Below, piece after piece: positions 12,525 through 18,744 of a DNA stretch of 18,744 nt. The notes beneath the pieces are model-generated. The model was not told the DNA's origin. It searched no databases and saw only the letters and a list, made by a program, of their open reading frames with translations. Within the stretch, counting starts at the first letter, position 1; every line of letters begins with the position of its first letter. A program made the position numbers and the translations under genes. Source of the DNA: Syntrophomonas sp. UBA4807 (GTDB taxonomy: Bacteria; Bacillota; Syntrophomonadia; Syntrophomonadales; Syntrophomonadaceae); assembly GCA_002402575.1 (NCBI GenBank), contig DHGD01000066.1, positions 1 through 18,744 on the forward strand, given 5' to 3'.

Positions 12525-14477
12525 GTGGAGAAAAGGAAGAGCTTTTATATTACTACCCCGATCTACTATCCTAGCGACAACCTGCATATCGGGCACGCCT
12601 ATACTACGGTGGCGGCCGATTGTATGGCACGTTTCAAACGGATGCAGGGATACGATGTCTTCTATTTGACCGGGACGGACGAACATGGCCAAAAAATCGA
12701 ACGGGCAGCCCGGGAAAAAGGAATGGAACCAATCGAATACATCGACGGAATAGTGGCTAATATCAAAAAGTTGTGGCAGACTTTACTGATATCGAATACC
12801 GATTTTATCAGAACTACCGAGCCGAGGCAGAAGGAAGTTGTCCAAAAGATATTCAACCGGGTGTATGAGCAGGGTGACATTATCTTGTCGGAATATGAGG
12901 GATGGTACTGCAGCCCCTGCGAGACATTCTTTACGGAGCGCCAATTGGCAGAGGGCAAATGCCCGGATTGTGGACGCGATGTGGAAATGTTAAAAGAAGA
13001 AAGCTATTTTTTCAAGATGTCCAAATATGCCCCGCGGTTGTTGGAGCATATAGAAAACAATCCTGATTTCATCCAACCAGAGTCGCGGCGCAATGAAGTG
13101 GTCAACTTTATCAAAAGCGGGCTGGAGGACCTCTGTGTCTCCCGTACTACTTTCCAATGGGGAATCCCGGTGCCTTTCAATCAATTGCACGTGGTCTATG
13201 TTTGGTTTGATGCTTTAATCAATTATTTGACCGGGGTAGGGTATCTGCAGGACGATGAGTTATTTTCCAGATACTGGCCCGCTGACGTCCACCTGATGGC
13301 CAAGGACATCATTCGCTTTCACGCTATAATCTGGCCGATTATGTTGATGGCCCTGGATTTACCCTTGCCCAAGAAAGTAATGGCCCATGGCTGGATCATG
13401 CTGGAAGGGGGGAAAATGTCGAAATCCAAAGGCAACGTGATCGACCCCAGCATCCTGGTGGACAAATACGGCGTAGATGCGGTCCGTTATTACCTGATCA
13501 AGGAATTAAGCTTTGGGCAAGACGGTATATACTCGGAAGAGATACTGGTCAGCCGCATCAATTCTGATTTGGCCAATGATTTGGGCAATTTGATCAGCCG
13601 CACAGCGGCCATGATTATCAGGTATTTCCAGGGCACCATTCCAGCCGCAGAATCATCTACGGATCTAGATCTTCAGATCAAAGAAGCGGCCCAGTTGGCT
13701 TTCAGCGAGGCAACGGAGAAGCTGGAGAAACTTGACTTCTCCAATTACCTGCACGCCACATCGCGTTTGGTGTCACGGGCTAACAAATATATAGATGAAA
13801 CTGCACCGTGGCAGCTGGCCAAGGACCCCGCTCACACCGAGCGGTTGGCAACGGTTATGTACAATCTCATAGAAACCATCCGTATCGTCTTAATACTGAC
13901 TGCACCGGCCATGCCGACCTTGATGACCAGGGCCAACCAGCAGCTGGGCCTGTGGGAAGACTGCACCAAGGTGACCTGGGACGAAGCCGGTATTTGGGGG
14001 GCTACCCGCAGCGGAACAAACATATCCAAAGGAGCAGCGCTTTTCCCTCGGGTGGACATAAAAACGCTTGAGGAGGGGCCGTCAGGGGCAACGGTTCAGG
14101 CAGAAACTACCACCGCTAACGAGGCACCCGCCTGTGAACAGACCACCGAACCAGAGTACATTTCTATAGAGGATTTCGCCCGCCTGGACTTGCGGGTGGC
14201 TGAAGTCATTGCCTGCGAAAAAATGAAAAAGGCGGACAAATTATTGATCCTCACCCTGAAAGTGGGAGAAGAAGAGAGAACTGTGGTATCTGGAATAGCC
14301 CAACATTACACACCGGAGGAAATGGTAGGCAAAAAGGTTGTATTGCTGGCCAACCTTAAACCGACCAAGTTGCGGGGAGTAATGTCGCACGGTATGATAC
14401 TGGCAGCATCTGACGATAAATATGTAGATGTCCTAACGGTTACCAAGGACATTGCATCTGGCGAGCGGGTCAAATAG
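12525..14477 (+). CDS. metG: Methionyl-tRNA synthetase with C-terminal tRNA-binding domain
   Basis: MetG charges tRNAMet, both initiator and elongator. The 650-residue product has HIGH at 21-24 and a single-knuckle zinc site in the connective peptide (Cys129, Cys132, Cys146, Cys149). The KMSKS loop is at 297-301 (GGKMSKSKGNVID) and the anticodon-binding helical domain covers about 340-510. A Thr/Ala/Glu-rich linker (about 515-545) leads to the C-terminal OB-fold EMAP-like domain beginning EYISIEDFARLDLRVAEVIA (about 545-650), which dimerises the enzyme and assists tRNA binding. It starts at GTG 12525, 7 nt after GGAGG; an ATG at 12521 is out of frame. I saw no T-box leader before it and no strong promoter. 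It is followed 17 bp later by tatD, as in Bacillus metS-yabD. Confidence 0.97.
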   Translation: MEKRKSFYITTPIYYPSDNLHIGHAYTTVAADCMARFKRMQGYDVFYLTGTDEHGQKIERAAREKGMEPIEYIDGIVANIKKLWQTLLISNTDFIRTTEPRQKEVVQKIFNRVYEQGDIILSEYEGWYCSPCETFFTERQLAEGKCPDCGRDVEMLKEESYFFKMSKYAPRLLEHIENNPDFIQPESRRNEVVNFIKSGLEDLCVSRTTFQWGIPVPFNQLHVVYVWFDALINYLTGVGYLQDDELFSRYWPADVHLMAKDIIRFHAIIWPIMLMALDLPLPKKVMAHGWIMLEGGKMSKSKGNVIDPSILVDKYGVDAVRYYLIKELSFGQDGIYSEEILVSRINSDLANDLGNLISRTAAMIIRYFQGTIPAAESSTDLDLQIKEAAQLAFSEATEKLEKLDFSNYLHATSRLVSRANKYIDETAPWQLAKDPAHTERLATVMYNLIETIRIVLILTAPAMPTLMTRANQQLGLWEDCTKVTWDEAGIWGATRSGTNISKGAALFPRVDIKTLEEGPSGATVQAETTTANEAPACEQTTEPEYISIEDFARLDLRVAEVIACEKMKKADKLLILTLKVGEEERTVVSGIAQHYTPEEMVGKKVVLLANLKPTKLRGVMSHGMILAASDDKYVDVLTVTKDIASGERVK

Positions 14478-14494
14478 GAGGTAATCGAGAGTAA

Positions 14495-15262
14495 ATGTTC
14501 GATAGTCACGCCCATTTGCAGGATCCCCACATTAAAAAGAACCTGGACAATGTGCTTAAGAGGGCAAGAGATGCCGGGGTGGATAGGATTGCCTGCATAG
14601 GCTATGATTTGCCATCCTCAGAGGAAGCCTTATCGATTGCCAGGAAATACAAACACGTTTACGCTACGGTGGGTATACACCCACACGATGCCAAGACTTT
14701 TACGTCCGAGGTTTGGGACAAGCTGAAAGCTCTGGCCAAGGATCCAAAGGTGGTAGCTATTGGGGAGATCGGACTGGATTACTATCGCGATCTTTCGCCG
14801 CGGGATAAGCAGAAGGAATCTTTCATTGCGCAGATTTTACTGGCTCAGGAGATTGGCAAACCGATAGTCATCCATGATCGTGATGCCAACCAGGATGTTA
14901 TGGATATTATCAAGAAATACAAAGCAGGTCGGAACGGGGGCATAATGCATTGCTATTCTGGCAACCTGCCCTTGGCGGTGGAAGCGATAAAAAATGGATT
15001 TTATATCTCCTTTGCGGGGCCCCTCACATATAAGAATGCGCGCAGGTCGCATGAAGTTGTAGGGAAAATACCCATAGACCGACTCCTGGTGGAGACGGAC
15101 TGTCCCTATCTGACCCCTGAGCCATTGAGAGGAAAAGTCAATGAACCAGCCTATGTTCGTTACACCGTGGAAAAAATGGCGGTTTTGCGTAACCAACATC
15201 CCGATGAGATAGCCTACTTGACCGAACGCAATGCCTGCAAAATCTATAGAATTAAAGATTGA
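14495..15262 (+). CDS. tatD: TatD-family metal-dependent deoxyribonuclease
   Basis: TatD proteins are TIM-barrel metallohydrolases with 3'-5' exonuclease or DNase activity, linked to DNA repair and quality control. The 255-residue product shows all metal-binding blocks: FDSHAHLQD (HxH at 5 and 7), ATVGIHPHDA, AIGEIGLDYYRD (bridging Glu), GKPIVIHDRDA (His), GGIMHCYSG (His) and LLVETDCPYLTPEP (Asp). Length and spacing are normal. AGGAGGT overlaps the metG stop codon and lies about 12 nt before the ATG, a little long but workable. It is the last gene of the metG-tatD transcription unit, closed by a strong terminator. It is equivalent to B. subtilis yabD by position and sequence. Confidence 0.95.
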   Translation: MFDSHAHLQDPHIKKNLDNVLKRARDAGVDRIACIGYDLPSSEEALSIARKYKHVYATVGIHPHDAKTFTSEVWDKLKALAKDPKVVAIGEIGLDYYRDLSPRDKQKESFIAQILLAQEIGKPIVIHDRDANQDVMDIIKKYKAGRNGGIMHCYSGNLPLAVEAIKNGFYISFAGPLTYKNARRSHEVVGKIPIDRLLVETDCPYLTPEPLRGKVNEPAYVRYTVEKMAVLRNQHPDEIAYLTERNACKIYRIKD

Positions 15263-15290
15263 GTCTATTCTATAACGAGATAATTTCGGG

Positions 15291-15322
15291 AATTAGGGCT
15301 GAAAATGCCCTAATTTCTTTTT
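15291..15322 (+). terminator. Rho-independent terminator after tatD
   Basis: AATTAGGGC (15291-15299) pairs perfectly with GCCCTAATT (15307-15315) over a 7-nt loop, followed by TCTTTTTAT. It starts 28 nt after the tatD stop. Confidence 0.9.
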
Positions 15323-15330
15323 ATCAGGGT

Positions 15331-15393
15331 ATATCTTTCAACAAATAAATCCTGGGTACAGGCATAGAATTAATAGAGTTGGAAACAAGATAT
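15331..15393. repeat. Layered inverted repeats between tatD and the yabE-like gene
   Basis: Three concentric pairs are seen: ATATCTT (15331-15337) with AAGATAT (15387-15393), CAAC (15339-15342) with GTTG (15378-15381), and CCTG (15351-15354) with CAGG (15359-15362) around a GGTA loop. The element begins right after the tatD terminator and ends 65 bp before the yabE promoter. It could fold as RNA only on readthrough or from an unseen promoter. Confidence 0.35.
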
Positions 15394-15457
15394 CATTTCG
15401 AAAAGGTTCACCTAAATGGAAAATGCTGTAACGGGTGCCAAAAAGAAGGCCATAATT

Positions 15458-15487
15458 TTGACAGTCGGATTCGTTTATGGTTAGAAT
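15458..15487 (+). promoter_or_regulatory. Promoter of the yabE-like gene
   Basis: A perfect TTGACA (15458-15463) is followed after 18 bp by TAGAAT (15482-15487, 5 of 6). The start would be near 15494, giving a leader of about 47 nt. Confidence 0.7.
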
Positions 15488-15492
15488 ATTGG

Positions 15493-15527
15493 TACTCCAA
15501 TTTTTTCTGCGAGGGGGATCTGGAGTA
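15493..15527 (+). promoter_or_regulatory. Hairpin at the 5' end of the yabE-like mRNA
   Basis: TACTCCA (15493-15499) pairs with TGGAGTA (15521-15527) across 21 nt. The stem would begin at the predicted transcription start and end just before the AGGGGGAG ribosome site, so it could stabilise the transcript or affect translation. Confidence 0.35.
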
Positions 15528-15540
15528 AAGGGGGAGTTTT

Positions 15541-16647
15541 ATGAGTAAGGGTCGATCAAAAAAGGCAACTTTAATGATCGCCAACCTGCTGATTCTGGGA
15601 TTGCTTTTGGGAAGTTTGGCATTTGCCTTGGAGAAAGAAGTATCAATTCAAGTTGATGGAAATGTTGTAGAGACGAAAGTACTGTTTTCCAGCACGGTCG
15701 GGGATGTACTTGATCAGAACCAGATTATTCTGAAGGAAAACGATCTGGTAGAACCCTCTCGAGAAACACCGATTACGGAAGACCTGCGGATTATTGTCAC
15801 CCGGGCTTTTCCAGTCAAGGTTACAGCAGACGGCATCACCAGGGAAATCCACACTACTCCGGTCGATGCTTTTAAAGCGGTGTCCTTAGCAGGATTTTTT
15901 GTGAGTGAAAAAGACATCCTTAAGGTATGCAACCAAGCAACCAGCCAGGAGCTAAGCCCGCCACCTTCAATTACATCAGCCTTAACGGCCGATAAGCCCA
16001 ACCTCAAGGACGAAGAATTGGCGCCAGGAAACACAGAGCTAGTGCCAGTTTTAGGCCCTGCCCTGTCCCATATGGAACTTTTAACTCCCGGGGAGACAAT
16101 CGAGGTAATCCGAGTAACCCAACGCGAGTTTGCTGTAGATAAACCAATTGCCTACCAGGTGGAGGAAACTACCGATACTAAATTGGAGGCAGGTGTGACA
16201 AAAACCATTCAGGCCGGCAAGAATGGTCTCGCGCGACACGTCTTTCTAATTACATGCCACAATGGCCAGGAAATAAAACGGGAACAAATCAGAACCCAGG
16301 TCCTGGTCCAGCCTTCAAACCAAGTGATCGCGGCGGGCAATAGCTATACGGTGTCCCGTGGTGGCCAGCGTTTTGATTTCCGGGAAGCCAAGAGTATGGA
16401 AGCAACTGCCTATACTTATACCGGTAACCGCACCGCTACTGGGGTCTACCCTGCAGTGGGGATGGTGGCCGTCGATCCTAAGGTGATTTCTTTGGGCACC
16501 AAGATGTACATCGAAGGATATGGGTACGCTACTGCAACTGATACCGGGGGAGCCATTAAAGGAAACAGAATTGACATTTTTCTGGAAACGTACTCACAGT
16601 GTATGAAGTGGGGGCGCAAGACCGTCAAGGTATATTTACTGCCATAA
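15541..16647 (+). CDS. yabE: Cell-wall protein with DUF348, G5 and 3D domains (YabE-like)
   Basis: This 368-residue exported protein resembles B. subtilis YabE and the resuscitation-factor-like wall hydrolases. A basic N-terminus and one hydrophobic segment (about 10-30) form a signal peptide or anchor. Two DUF348 repeats follow (about 33-75, EVSIQVDGNVVETKVLFSST, and about 88-132, FPVKVTADGITREIHTTPVD). A G5 domain lies near 180-260 (GETIEVIRVTQREFAVDKPI to QVLVQPSNQVIAAG). The C-terminal 3D domain (about 286-368) starts MEATAYTYTGNRTATG. It contains DPKVISLGTKMYIEGYGYA, TDTGGAIKGNRIDIF with the conserved aspartates, and VKVYLLP; this fold is the MltA-like lytic barrel. AAGGGGGAG lies 4 nt before the ATG. 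It occupies the yabE position after tatD, but rnmV and ksgA, which follow in Bacillus, are not next here. It probably cleaves or remodels peptidoglycan. Confidence 0.92.
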   Translation: MSKGRSKKATLMIANLLILGLLLGSLAFALEKEVSIQVDGNVVETKVLFSSTVGDVLDQNQIILKENDLVEPSRETPITEDLRIIVTRAFPVKVTADGITREIHTTPVDAFKAVSLAGFFVSEKDILKVCNQATSQELSPPPSITSALTADKPNLKDEELAPGNTELVPVLGPALSHMELLTPGETIEVIRVTQREFAVDKPIAYQVEETTDTKLEAGVTKTIQAGKNGLARHVFLITCHNGQEIKREQIRTQVLVQPSNQVIAAGNSYTVSRGGQRFDFREAKSMEATAYTYTGNRTATGVYPAVGMVAVDPKVISLGTKMYIEGYGYATATDTGGAIKGNRIDIFLETYSQCMKWGRKTVKVYLLP

Positions 16648-16685
16648 CCTATTTTCTTCTCCAAAGCAAACCGAGTCGCATGCGC

Positions 16686-16716
16686 AAGGGTGCTCCTAGT
16701 CAAAAGGAGCACCCTT
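16686..16716 (+). terminator. Terminator-like hairpin after the yabE-like gene
   Basis: AAGGGTGCTCC (16686-16696) and GGAGCACCCTT (16706-16716) form a perfect 11-bp stem with a 9-nt loop, 39 nt after the stop codon. The following sequence (CGTTCATTTCC) is only moderately T-rich, with a TTTTTT run further on. Confidence 0.75.
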
Positions 16717-16741
16717 CGTTCATTTCCACTTTTTTCAGTGT

Positions 16742-16770
16742 TTGAATAGGGAACATTATCTGCATACTAT
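16742..16770 (+). promoter_or_regulatory. Promoter of the YhcN-like lipoprotein gene
   Basis: TTGAAT (16742-16747) and TACTAT (16765-16770) are spaced by 17 bp, 29 bp before the ATG. The same DNA contains GAATA and CATACTA, which fit the forespore sigma G hexamers individually, but they are only 14 bp apart, shorter than that factor's usual spacing. Confidence 0.5.
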
Positions 16771-16799
16771 ATCCAGCATAAAAATGGAGGTGGATTTAT

Positions 16800-17381
16800 A
16801 TGCAGAAGAAACAGGTCTTTGTTCTTAGCCTGTTTTTGGCGGCAATGCTGGCGATTTGCGGGTGCGGCCAAGCGGCGCAGAAACCAGTGCCTGACACCAA
16901 ACCAGAGACCGGGACCGGGGTCCAACAAACCACGGATGCAGAAAAGAGAACCATGGCCAGCCGTTTTTCTACGATGGCGATGGAAGTCGAAGGGGTACAA
17001 AAAGCCACTGTGGTAGTGGTTTCCCAGCCTGATACAACCGGGGTCGCTGTAGATCCGATTTCAGGATTGCCCAACGATGGCACCGGAGTTAATCCTCCCG
17101 GGCAAACAGCCAATCCCGAGCAAGGGAATCTGGTAGCTATGGTGGGCATTACTCTGAACCAGGCCGATATGCAAAACCAGGATAAGGTCAACAATATCAA
17201 GGAACAAGTCAGAAATAAAATTAAGGCAGACAGTGGTAAGGTCCGGGAGGTGCTGGTTACCACGGATCCCAACCTGATTAAAAAGCTGCAGGATGTAGCA
17301 GCCGGAATAATCCAGGGGCAACCTGTTCAGACCTATACTCAAAACATCAACGAATTAGACAAAAACCTCAGAAACCAGTGA
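16800..17381 (+). CDS. YhcN/YlaJ-family sporulation lipoprotein
   Basis: The 193-residue product starts with a lipoprotein signal peptide: MQKKQ, a hydrophobic core (VFVLSLFLAAMLAI) and ICGC, with Cys22 the likely lipidated residue (Gly at -1; the Cys at -3 relative to Cys23 numbering makes the lipobox slightly unusual). After a Pro/Thr-rich linker, the conserved domain (about 45-185) matches YhcN/YlaJ. It has MASRFSTMAMEVEGVQKATVVVV, VAMVGITL, VNNIKEQVRNKIKADSGKVREVLVTTDPNLIKKLQDVAAGI. A Gly/Pro/Asn-rich insert (about 79-107) separates its two halves. In Bacillus, such lipoproteins are forespore or spore-membrane proteins with a role in outgrowth. GGAGGTGG lies about 6 nt before the ATG. The gene is intact, but an IS element begins 9-12 bp after its stop, so any native terminator or downstream partner has been displaced. 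Confidence 0.85.
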   Translation: MQKKQVFVLSLFLAAMLAICGCGQAAQKPVPDTKPETGTGVQQTTDAEKRTMASRFSTMAMEVEGVQKATVVVVSQPDTTGVAVDPISGLPNDGTGVNPPGQTANPEQGNLVAMVGITLNQADMQNQDKVNNIKEQVRNKIKADSGKVREVLVTTDPNLIKKLQDVAAGIIQGQPVQTYTQNINELDKNLRNQ

Positions 17382-17412
17382 AGAAGCCGGTGGTGAATAT
17401 TTCGGTCGTAAA

Positions 17413-17463
17413 GGGCCACTTTATCGCAAGTTAGGGCCAACCAAAACAGTAAATAAGGCCAAC
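17413..17463. repeat. Phased terminal repeats of the IS21 element
   Basis: Three copies of a (G/A)GGCCA core start at 17413, 17434 and 17455, each 21 bp apart (two helical turns). The last two share GGCCAACC. They are probably transposase-binding sites. Confidence 0.6.
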
Positions 17464-17474
17464 CATCTCGGCAG

Positions 17475-17499
17475 GGAGGCCACCACCGGGGTGACCTCC
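17475..17499. terminator. Imperfect hairpin after istB
   Basis: GGAGGCCACC (17475-17484) and GGTGACCTCC (17490-17499) pair at 9 of 10 positions around a 5-nt loop. The hairpin lies 16 bp beyond the istB stop, inside the IS end. No T-run follows on either strand; it may limit transcription into or out of the element. Confidence 0.4.
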
Positions 17500-17515
17500 G
17501 TATTAATGTAACTGA

Positions 17516-18313
17516 TTAATCTTTCTGGGTGTTGGATTCCTCATGGATTTCGACGGGCTGCTGGTGTTTGATGCCGTAATACTCACGCATGGAGATTTTG
17601 CCTTTCATATGTATTTCATAGGCATTGTGCTTAATACGGTCAATGATAGCCTCGGAGACAGTCCCGTCTGATTCTGCACCGATACGATCATACCAACCAC
17701 GAGGATCGAACTGTGTGCAAAAAATCATTGAACCCCGGCGGCTTCGAGCCTCAATTATCTCAAAAAGATCCATTGCCTGATCCGTAGTCAAAGGTTTAAG
17801 TAACCACTCGTCCAGTATCAGAAGACCAACCTTGCGGTAGGCAGCAACGGCTTTTTTCAAGGTGCCTTCACCCCTGGCAACTACAAGATCATTTAAAAGT
17901 TCCGGTAATCGGATATATTTCACTGATATATATCTCCGGCATGCCGCATTGCCGAGAGCGCTGCTGAGATAGGTCTTGCCACAACCAGAAGCCCCTTTGA
18001 GGATGAGATGTCGCCCTTCGTTTATGTAGGTGCAGGATGACAGCTTCAAGACCAATGATTTGTTGATCTCTCTGTCAGGCAGATAGTCGATACCCTCGAT
18101 ACAGGCTTGGGCCTCAGGAAATCCAGCGTTATATATCAGTTTTTGAAGCTTTACTGAACGTCGTTGTGACCATTCCGCATCAACCAGGATCCCGAAGCGA
18201 TCTTCAAAAGAAAGTGTATCATAGGCCTCATCTCCAGATTGAGATTTAAGGGCATCAGCCATAGTACCGAGTCGCATTTCACGGAGTTTATTGACGGTGA
18301 TCTGGTTAATCAT
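17516..18313 (-). CDS. istB: IS21-family helper ATPase IstB
   Basis: IstB is the DnaC-like AAA+ ATPase that selects target DNA and activates the IstA transposase. From ATG 18313, with AGAGGTG 6 nt upstream, the product has 265 residues, a full-length size; the open frame extends six codons further to TTG 18331. Visible motifs are the N-terminal helical segment (MINQITVNKLREMRLGTMAD), then FEDRFGILVDAEWSQR and HLILKGASGCGKTYLSSALG (Walker A, about 107-115). VGLLILDEW (Walker B, about 162-170), MIFCTQFDPRGWYDRIG (sensor I) and SEAIIDRIKHNAYEI (arginine-finger region) follow. No stops or frameshifts interrupt it. It overlaps the 3' end of istA by 8 bp. The element looks potentially active. Confidence 0.96.
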   Translation of the reverse strand: MINQITVNKLREMRLGTMADALKSQSGDEAYDTLSFEDRFGILVDAEWSQRRSVKLQKLIYNAGFPEAQACIEGIDYLPDREINKSLVLKLSSCTYINEGRHLILKGASGCGKTYLSSALGNAACRRYISVKYIRLPELLNDLVVARGEGTLKKAVAAYRKVGLLILDEWLLKPLTTDQAMDLFEIIEARSRRGSMIFCTQFDPRGWYDRIGAESDGTVSEAIIDRIKHNAYEIHMKGKISMREYYGIKHQQPVEIHEESNTQKD

Positions 18314-18744
18314 GGCGATCACCTCTTCCAAAATAGCTGGCGCCTCGGGTAAACCCGTATTGACCGCTGGATTTCACCGCAGATGTTATTTGTCTGACTT
18401 TGTCCTGACCGGTTTTGAGAATCATTTGAATATTCTTTAGACTAGGGGTTGGGGTATACTGCAAAGCCCGTTGGCATGCGTCTTCTATTCTTGTGACAGA
18501 ATAACGGTCGCCCAGTTTCATAAGCGAGTTGCAGGTTCTGTAACTCTGCTGTTCAATTTTGTGTGAGGCCAGGAGTATTTCCATGACAGCCCCAGCAGAT
18601 GGTCCTATAGCAGCGGCCCAGCCAACGAACGTATCTCTTCCCAGTTCGAGGTATCTTCGATGATTCTCCGGCATATGTTCCGGTACGACCACGGGATCTG
18701 TTACACCATAACGCCTGACATGAGATGCCATGCGATTTCCATGA
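18306..18744 (-). CDS. istA: IS21-family transposase IstA, C-terminal part only
   Basis: The frame is open from the window edge to a stop at 18306-18308, about 145 residues. It corresponds to the region after the DDE catalytic core of IstA. It contains the typical segment RMASHVRRYGVTDPVVVPEHMPENHRRYLE, whose motif TDP...HMPENHR is characteristic of IS21 transposases, then a helical C-terminus (WAAAIGPSAGAVMEILLAS, ACQRALQYTPTPSLKNIQMI). The stop overlaps the istB start by 8 bp, the usual arrangement for coupled expression. The catalytic residues and the N-terminal DNA-binding domain are outside the window, so intactness cannot be judged. Confidence 0.92.
   Translation of the reverse strand, partial: HGNRMASHVRRYGVTDPVVVPEHMPENHRRYLELGRDTFVGWAAAIGPSAGAVMEILLASHKIEQQSYRTCNSLMKLGDRYSVTRIEDACQRALQYTPTPSLKNIQMILKTGQDKVRQITSAVKSSGQYGFTRGASYFGRGDRHD

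Larger units (their letters stand above)
17391..18744 (-). mobile_element. IS21-family insertion sequence, right part
   Basis: The element carries istB and the end of istA on the minus strand, in the usual overlapping order, and continues past the right edge of the window. Its inner end is probably at 17391 or 17394, where TGGTGAATATTTCGGTCG begins; IS21 ends start 5'-TG. Behind it are three GGCCA-containing repeats (GGGCCAC at 17413, GGGCCAACC at 17434, AGGCCAACC at 17455) spaced 21 bp, matching the multiple terminal repeats of IS21 elements. The other end and the target duplication lie outside, so the exact boundary is an inference. Confidence 0.8.

Noticed and set aside
15323..15540. Cyclic-di-AMP (ydaO-type) riboswitch before the 3D-domain gene
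   Set aside because: Such riboswitches often precede wall-hydrolase genes, but I could not find the conserved core, and the best promoter leaves only about 47 nt of leader.
16796..17272. 158-codon frame antisense to the lipoprotein gene
   Set aside because: The sense frame has a signal peptide, family motifs and ribosome site; the antisense frame has none of these.
1..18744. CRISPR array, tRNA or rRNA genes
   Set aside because: No regularly spaced long repeats and no recognisable tRNA or rRNA sequences were seen on either strand.

Overview
The window reads as chromosomal DNA from an endospore-lineage, low-to-mid GC Firmicute of the Clostridia. A Syntrophomonadaceae-like organism is my best guess, because a short-chain polyhydroxyalkanoate (PHA) synthase locus sits beside a Bacillus/Clostridia-type housekeeping cluster with sporulation genes. 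That placement is an inference from gene content and order; no database was searched.

Region 1 (1-4106). A truncated branched-chain aminotransferase gene (ilvE, minus strand) is followed by a previously easy-to-miss 58-aa winged-helix-like regulator gene, also minus. Divergent from that regulator is a plus-strand PHA operon: a phasin-like protein, a PhaR/PhaE-like synthase subunit, and the PhaC catalytic subunit with an intact Cys-Asp-His triad. The regulator and the PHA operon are separated by two back-to-back good promoters, a perfect 14-bp palindrome on the PHA-side -35, and a long structured leader. A strong terminator closes the PHA operon.

Region 2 (4150-5790). The osmotic safety valve gene mscL (plus) converges on a two-gene minus-strand operon encoding a membrane SPFH/band-7 protein and a small ribbon-helix-helix DNA-binding protein. 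An imperfect 28-bp palindrome covers the operon's promoter region.

Region 3 (6003-16650). This is the conserved cluster known from Bacillus as gin-yaaO-tmk-holB-yaaT(ricT)-yabA-yabB-yabC(rsmI)-abrB-metS-yabD(tatD)-yabE. It carries the sporulation anti-sigma factor Gin, a PLP decarboxylase, thymidylate kinase, the clamp-loader delta' subunit, the Fe-S protein RicT, the replication regulator YabA, a tRNA methyltransferase, 16S rRNA methyltransferase RsmI, the transition-state regulator AbrB (minus strand), methionyl-tRNA synthetase, TatD nuclease and a 3D/G5 cell-wall protein. The yaaQ, yaaR and yazA genes of the Bacillus arrangement are absent.

Region 4 (16742-18744). A YhcN/YlaJ-type lipoprotein gene is followed within about 10-13 bp by the end of an IS21-family insertion sequence. 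Its istB and the 3' part of istA run off the right edge.

No CRISPR array, rRNA or tRNA gene was seen. The most interesting unexplained parts are the divergent regulator/PHA control region with its long leader, the SPFH-RHH pair with its palindrome, the shortened RicT overlapping yabA, and the layered inverted repeats before the yabE-like gene.
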